A stretch of 64,000 nucleotides of DNA from Corynebacterium sp. P3-F1. Lineage in GTDB: Bacteria > Actinomycetota > Actinomycetes > Mycobacteriales > Mycobacteriaceae. The position numbers and the translations under genes were made by a program. The stretch is from NCBI RefSeq assembly GCF_030503635.1, contig NZ_CP129965.1:248001-312000 (forward strand), in the 5' to 3' direction. The notes under the pieces are model-generated. The model ran no database searches, was not told the DNA's origin, and was given only the letters and a program-made list of their open reading frames with translations. This document shows, one piece after another, positions 60,941 to 64,000 of this stretch. The first letter of the stretch is position 1, and each line of letters starts with the position of its first letter.

Positions 60941-63025
60941 TCAGCTTTTCCGCAGATGGTCGTACACCGTTTGCGCGAGCTTGGGGCCGATGCCGTTGAC
61001 TTCTGTGATGTCTTCGACGCTGGCTTCCTTGAGCTTTTTCACGCTGCCGAAATGCTTGACCAGATCGCTGCGGCGGGCGGGGCCGAGCCCGGGAATCCCG
61101 TCAAGGGCAGATGCCCGCATCCGCTTCGACCGTTGCTGCCGGTGGTACGTGATGGCGAAGCGGTGCGCTTCATCGCGGATCTGTTGGAGGAGGTACATTC
61201 CCTCGGAATTGCGGGGCAGAATGAGAGGTTCATCGTCGTACGGCACCCAGATCTCTTCGAGGCGCTTAGCCAGGCCGATGAGGGTGACGTCCATGATGCC
61301 AAGTTCGTCGAAGACTTTCTGCGCGGCTGTCACCTGGGGCTTGCCGCCGTCGACGATGAAGAGCTGCGGTGGGTAGGCGAACCGCTTGTTGTCGGTCGAT
61401 TCCACTTCCGCGGTGTCGGAAATGTCTTCATCGGAAAAGCTGGTCTCGTCGAGGTCGGGGTCTTCCGGGTTGGCTAGTTTGTCCTGGTTGTGGCGTTTGA
61501 AGCGGCGGCGTGTGACTTCGGCGATGGATCCGACGTCGTCGCTGCGGCCGTCGCCGGCCGCTTCCTTGATTCTGTAGCGGCGGTAATCGGACTTTTTTGG
61601 CAGACCGTCCTCGAAGACGACGAGGGACGCCACAACATCTGTGCCCTGGATGTGGGAGATGTCGGTGCACTCGATGCGCAGCGGAGCATCGTCCATTCCC
61701 AGAGCTTCTTGTATGTCTTGCAGCGCCTGGGAGCGGGCGGTCAGGTCGCCAACGCGCTTCAGTTTGTGCTGGCGCAGCGACTCTTTGGCGTTGCGCTGCA
61801 CGGTCTCCATGAGGGCTTTCTTGTCGCCGCGCTGGGGCACCCGGAATTCGACGGGACCGCCGCGGAGCTTCTCCAGCAACGCGCGGGTCTCCTCAGGTTC
61901 CTCGGGCATGACATGCACGAGGATTTCCCGGGGCACGGGCATGGGAGGGCGGATCTTCTCGTGAGATTCCTGGTCGACGCCACGGCGGTGGACCTTCTTG
62001 GCGGCGAGCCGCTCGTCCTCCGCTTTCTCCTGCTCCATCCGTTCGACGGCGTCAGAATAATGCTGCACCAGGAAGTTCTGCATGAGGGCGGGCAGGGCGG
62101 GGTCAGCTTGGCCGTCGTCGAGACGCTCCATAGAGCCTGGCTCGTCTCCTGTTTTCTCGACAACCCAGCCGCGCTGCGAGCGGATTCGGCCCTCGCGCAC
62201 GGCGAAGATCTGCACCGCCGCTTCCAGCTCGTCCGTGTCGAAGGCGATGATGTCGGCGTCCGTGTCGATGCCCAGCACGACCGTCTGCCGCTCCATGACC
62301 TTGTTCACGGCGCCGAGGTCGTCGCGCAGCCGCGCAGCTTTCTCGAACTCCAGGTTCTCGCTGGCGTCCATCATCTGGTTGGTCAGACCTTTGACCACGG
62401 CATCGGTGCGGCCGGACATGAAACCCATGAACCCAGAGACGATCTCGTCGTAGTCCGCTTCGTCGACACGTCCGACGCACGGCGCCGAGCATTTGTCGAT
62501 GTACCCGAGCAGGCACGGCCGTCCCAGCTGCTCGTGGCGGTTGAACACCCCATTGGAGCAGGTACGCACGGGGAACACGCGGGTCAGTAGATCGAGGGTC
62601 TCGCGCACGGCCCACGCGTGGGAGAACGGCCCGAAATAGCGCACGCCCTTGCGGCGCGGACCGCGGTAGAAAAACGCTCGCGGGTACTTCTCCCCCACGC
62701 TGACGGCGAGCATCGGGTACGTCTTGTCGTCCCGGTACATGACGTTGAACCACGGGTCGTACCGCTTGATCCACGTGTACTCGAGCTGGAGCGCTTCGAC
62801 CTCGCTGGCCACTACGGTCCACTCCACCTTGGAGGCGGTGAAGACCATTTGGCGCGTGCGCGGGTGCAGCTGCTCCGGCGGCTGGAAGTAGTTGTTCAAG
62901 CGAGCGCGGAGATTCTTCGCTTTGCCCACGTACACGACGCGTCCCGCCGCGTCGCGGAACTTGTACACACCCGGCTCGGTAGGAATCGTCCCGGGAGCCG
63001 GCCGGTAGGTTGCCGGGTTGACCAC
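60941..63025 (-). CDS. uvrC: UvrC, excinuclease subunit
   Basis: About 694 residues. The N-terminal GIY-YIG nuclease is [25 protein letters not shown]; the middle UVR motif is seen at about residues 205-240; the C-terminal endonuclease and helix-hairpin-helix motifs include [16 protein letters not shown] and [16 protein letters not shown]. The GTG at 63025 fits the protein start [12 protein letters not shown]; the frame runs 40 codons further up. Nucleotide excision repair. Confidence 0.96.
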   Translation of the reverse strand: MVNPATYRPAPGTIPTEPGVYKFRDAAGRVVYVGKAKNLRARLNNYFQPPEQLHPRTRQMVFTASKVEWTVVASEVEALQLEYTWIKRYDPWFNVMYRDDKTYPMLAVSVGEKYPRAFFYRGPRRKGVRYFGPFSHAWAVRETLDLLTRVFPVRTCSNGVFNRHEQLGRPCLLGYIDKCSAPCVGRVDEADYDEIVSGFMGFMSGRTDAVVKGLTNQMMDASENLEFEKAARLRDDLGAVNKVMERQTVVLGIDTDADIIAFDTDELEAAVQIFAVREGRIRSQRGWVVEKTGDEPGSMERLDDGQADPALPALMQNFLVQHYSDAVERMEQEKAEDERLAAKKVHRRGVDQESHEKIRPPMPVPREILVHVMPEEPEETRALLEKLRGGPVEFRVPQRGDKKALMETVQRNAKESLRQHKLKRVGDLTARSQALQDIQEALGMDDAPLRIECTDISHIQGTDVVASLVVFEDGLPKKSDYRRYRIKEAAGDGRSDDVGSIAEVTRRRFKRHNQDKLANPEDPDLDETSFSDEDISDTAEVESTDNKRFAYPPQLFIVDGGKPQVTAAQKVFDELGIMDVTLIGLAKRLEEIWVPYDDEPLILPRNSEGMYLLQQIRDEAHRFAITYHRQQRSKRMRASALDGIPGLGPARRSDLVKHFGSVKKLKEASVEDITEVNGIGPKLAQTVYDHLRKS

Positions 63026-63038
63026 GGTGCGACCCGCC

Positions 63039-63596
63039 CTAGTCTTCCGGCATGTAGCGTGCTTCGAGGCGGCGGAATGCCTTGACGGACTCGATGGCGC
63101 GCTCCTTGTCGCCGGATTGAATCGCCCACAGCGGGACGTACTCAAATTCGGGGAGTTCGAGCCGCGCCATGCGGGAGCCTCGCGGAAAGGTCAGGCCGTA
63201 CACGACTATCCACGGGTAAAAGCGTGTGCCAATGATGTTGCGCACCTCCACGCCGTCCTCGTTGGCGCGCACCCGCGGGCGGGAAAGTCCCCACCACACC
63301 AAGACAGACAAGATCAAGCCGATTGCAGGGAAAGCGAGCTTATCGGCGGCTGTGATCGCCGCGCCCGTGAATTCCAAATCCAGAACAGCACCGGCGAAAA
63401 TGTGGGCCGCCATGATGATCAGGACCGCTACAGCGGCGACGCGGCGCAGGAAGTGCGAGACGATCTCCACCTCCCACGGTTTCGTCGATGTCGCGGCGTG
63501 CGGGTCGAGTGCGTTGAAGAGAGCGATGTCACGGTCGCTGGCCTGCGCTGTCCGCTCCACGGGTGCGTCATCTGCGCTGCTGTTGACGTTGCTCAC
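63039..63596 (-). CDS. PH-domain membrane protein (Rv1417-like)
   Basis: 185 residues. Two hydrophobic segments ([27 protein letters not shown] and [17 protein letters not shown]) followed by a bacterial PH-like domain ([41 protein letters not shown]). Lies between ribH and uvrC as in mycobacteria. Ends 13 bp before uvrC. Function unknown. Confidence 0.87.
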   Translation of the reverse strand: MSNVNSSADDAPVERTAQASDRDIALFNALDPHAATSTKPWEVEIVSHFLRRVAAVAVLIIMAAHIFAGAVLDLEFTGAAITAADKLAFPAIGLILSVLVWWGLSRPRVRANEDGVEVRNIIGTRFYPWIVVYGLTFPRGSRMARLELPEFEYVPLWAIQSGDKERAIESVKAFRRLEARYMPED

Positions 63597-63708
63597 TTGC
63601 CTTCTCCGCCTCTTTCGGTCTTTCTCGGTCCCTTTCGGTCCCTGTTGTTTCCTGTTGTTTCCTGTCGGTCTCTACCTGCTGCTGATGCTCGCCCTCGAAT
63701 GCTGGCGG

Positions 63709-64000
<292 letters not shown>

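Overview
This 64-kb window is chromosomal DNA of a high-GC actinobacterium, almost certainly a Corynebacterium. The genus is inferred from gene content and order (mshC-uppP-lppL-pyrD, hemH-NlpC/P60-acn, sufRBDCSUT, mptB-ABC-ctaA-qor-ctaB-tkt-tal-zwf-opcA-pgl, secG-tpiA-pgk-gap-whiA-yvcK-rapZ-uvrC-ribH), which follows C. glutamicum and, more loosely, M. tuberculosis. The species cannot be named from sequence alone. No phage, IS element, CRISPR array or rRNA was seen. There is one tRNA, tRNA-Leu(GAG).

Layout. 1-16 kb: trmI (partial), an M18 aminopeptidase, a RecB/Cas4-like nuclease, formate-THF ligase, a Dcu carrier with aspartase, hisG/hisE, a mycothiol ligase operon, uppP, lppL, pyrD and a PEBP protein, then tRNA-Leu. 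15-24 kb: TVP38 membrane protein, a small HTH protein, SPFH/NfeD pair, DUF3097 protein, ferrochelatase, and a RipA/NlpC-type cell-wall hydrolase with a long, apparently structured leader. 24-31 kb: aconitase, two class-I glutamine amidotransferases, an NmrA-like protein, and an ACT/DUF711 pair. 31-39.5 kb: ABC-F ATPase and the full SUF iron-sulfur assembly operon with its repressor SufR. 39.6-46.3 kb: mannosyltransferase MptB, an ABC exporter, heme A synthase, quinone reductase and heme O synthase. 46.5-46.9 kb: a decayed lipoprotein gene. 47-54 kb: pentose-phosphate operon tkt-tal-zwf-opcA-pgl. 54-64 kb: a long minus-strand run from ribH through uvrC, rapZ, yvcK, whiA and the glycolytic genes gap-pgk-tpiA to secG.

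How it fits together. The window carries central carbon metabolism (lower glycolysis, pentose phosphate, aconitase), Fe-S cluster supply for enzymes such as aconitase, heme biosynthesis for aerobic respiration, and cell-envelope genes. Aspartase plus a Dcu-type carrier suggests aspartate/fumarate exchange.

The most unusual signals are these. (1) The 11-mer CGTCGATAAGC occurs 13 times in 64 kb, in genes and between them, far above chance. (2) acnR, ppc and metH are missing from the places they hold in C. glutamicum. (3) A CapA-like lipoprotein remnant lies upstream of tkt. (4) Nested inverted complementarity forms a structured leader upstream of the NlpC/P60 gene. (5) A terminator-like hairpin splits the suf operon.
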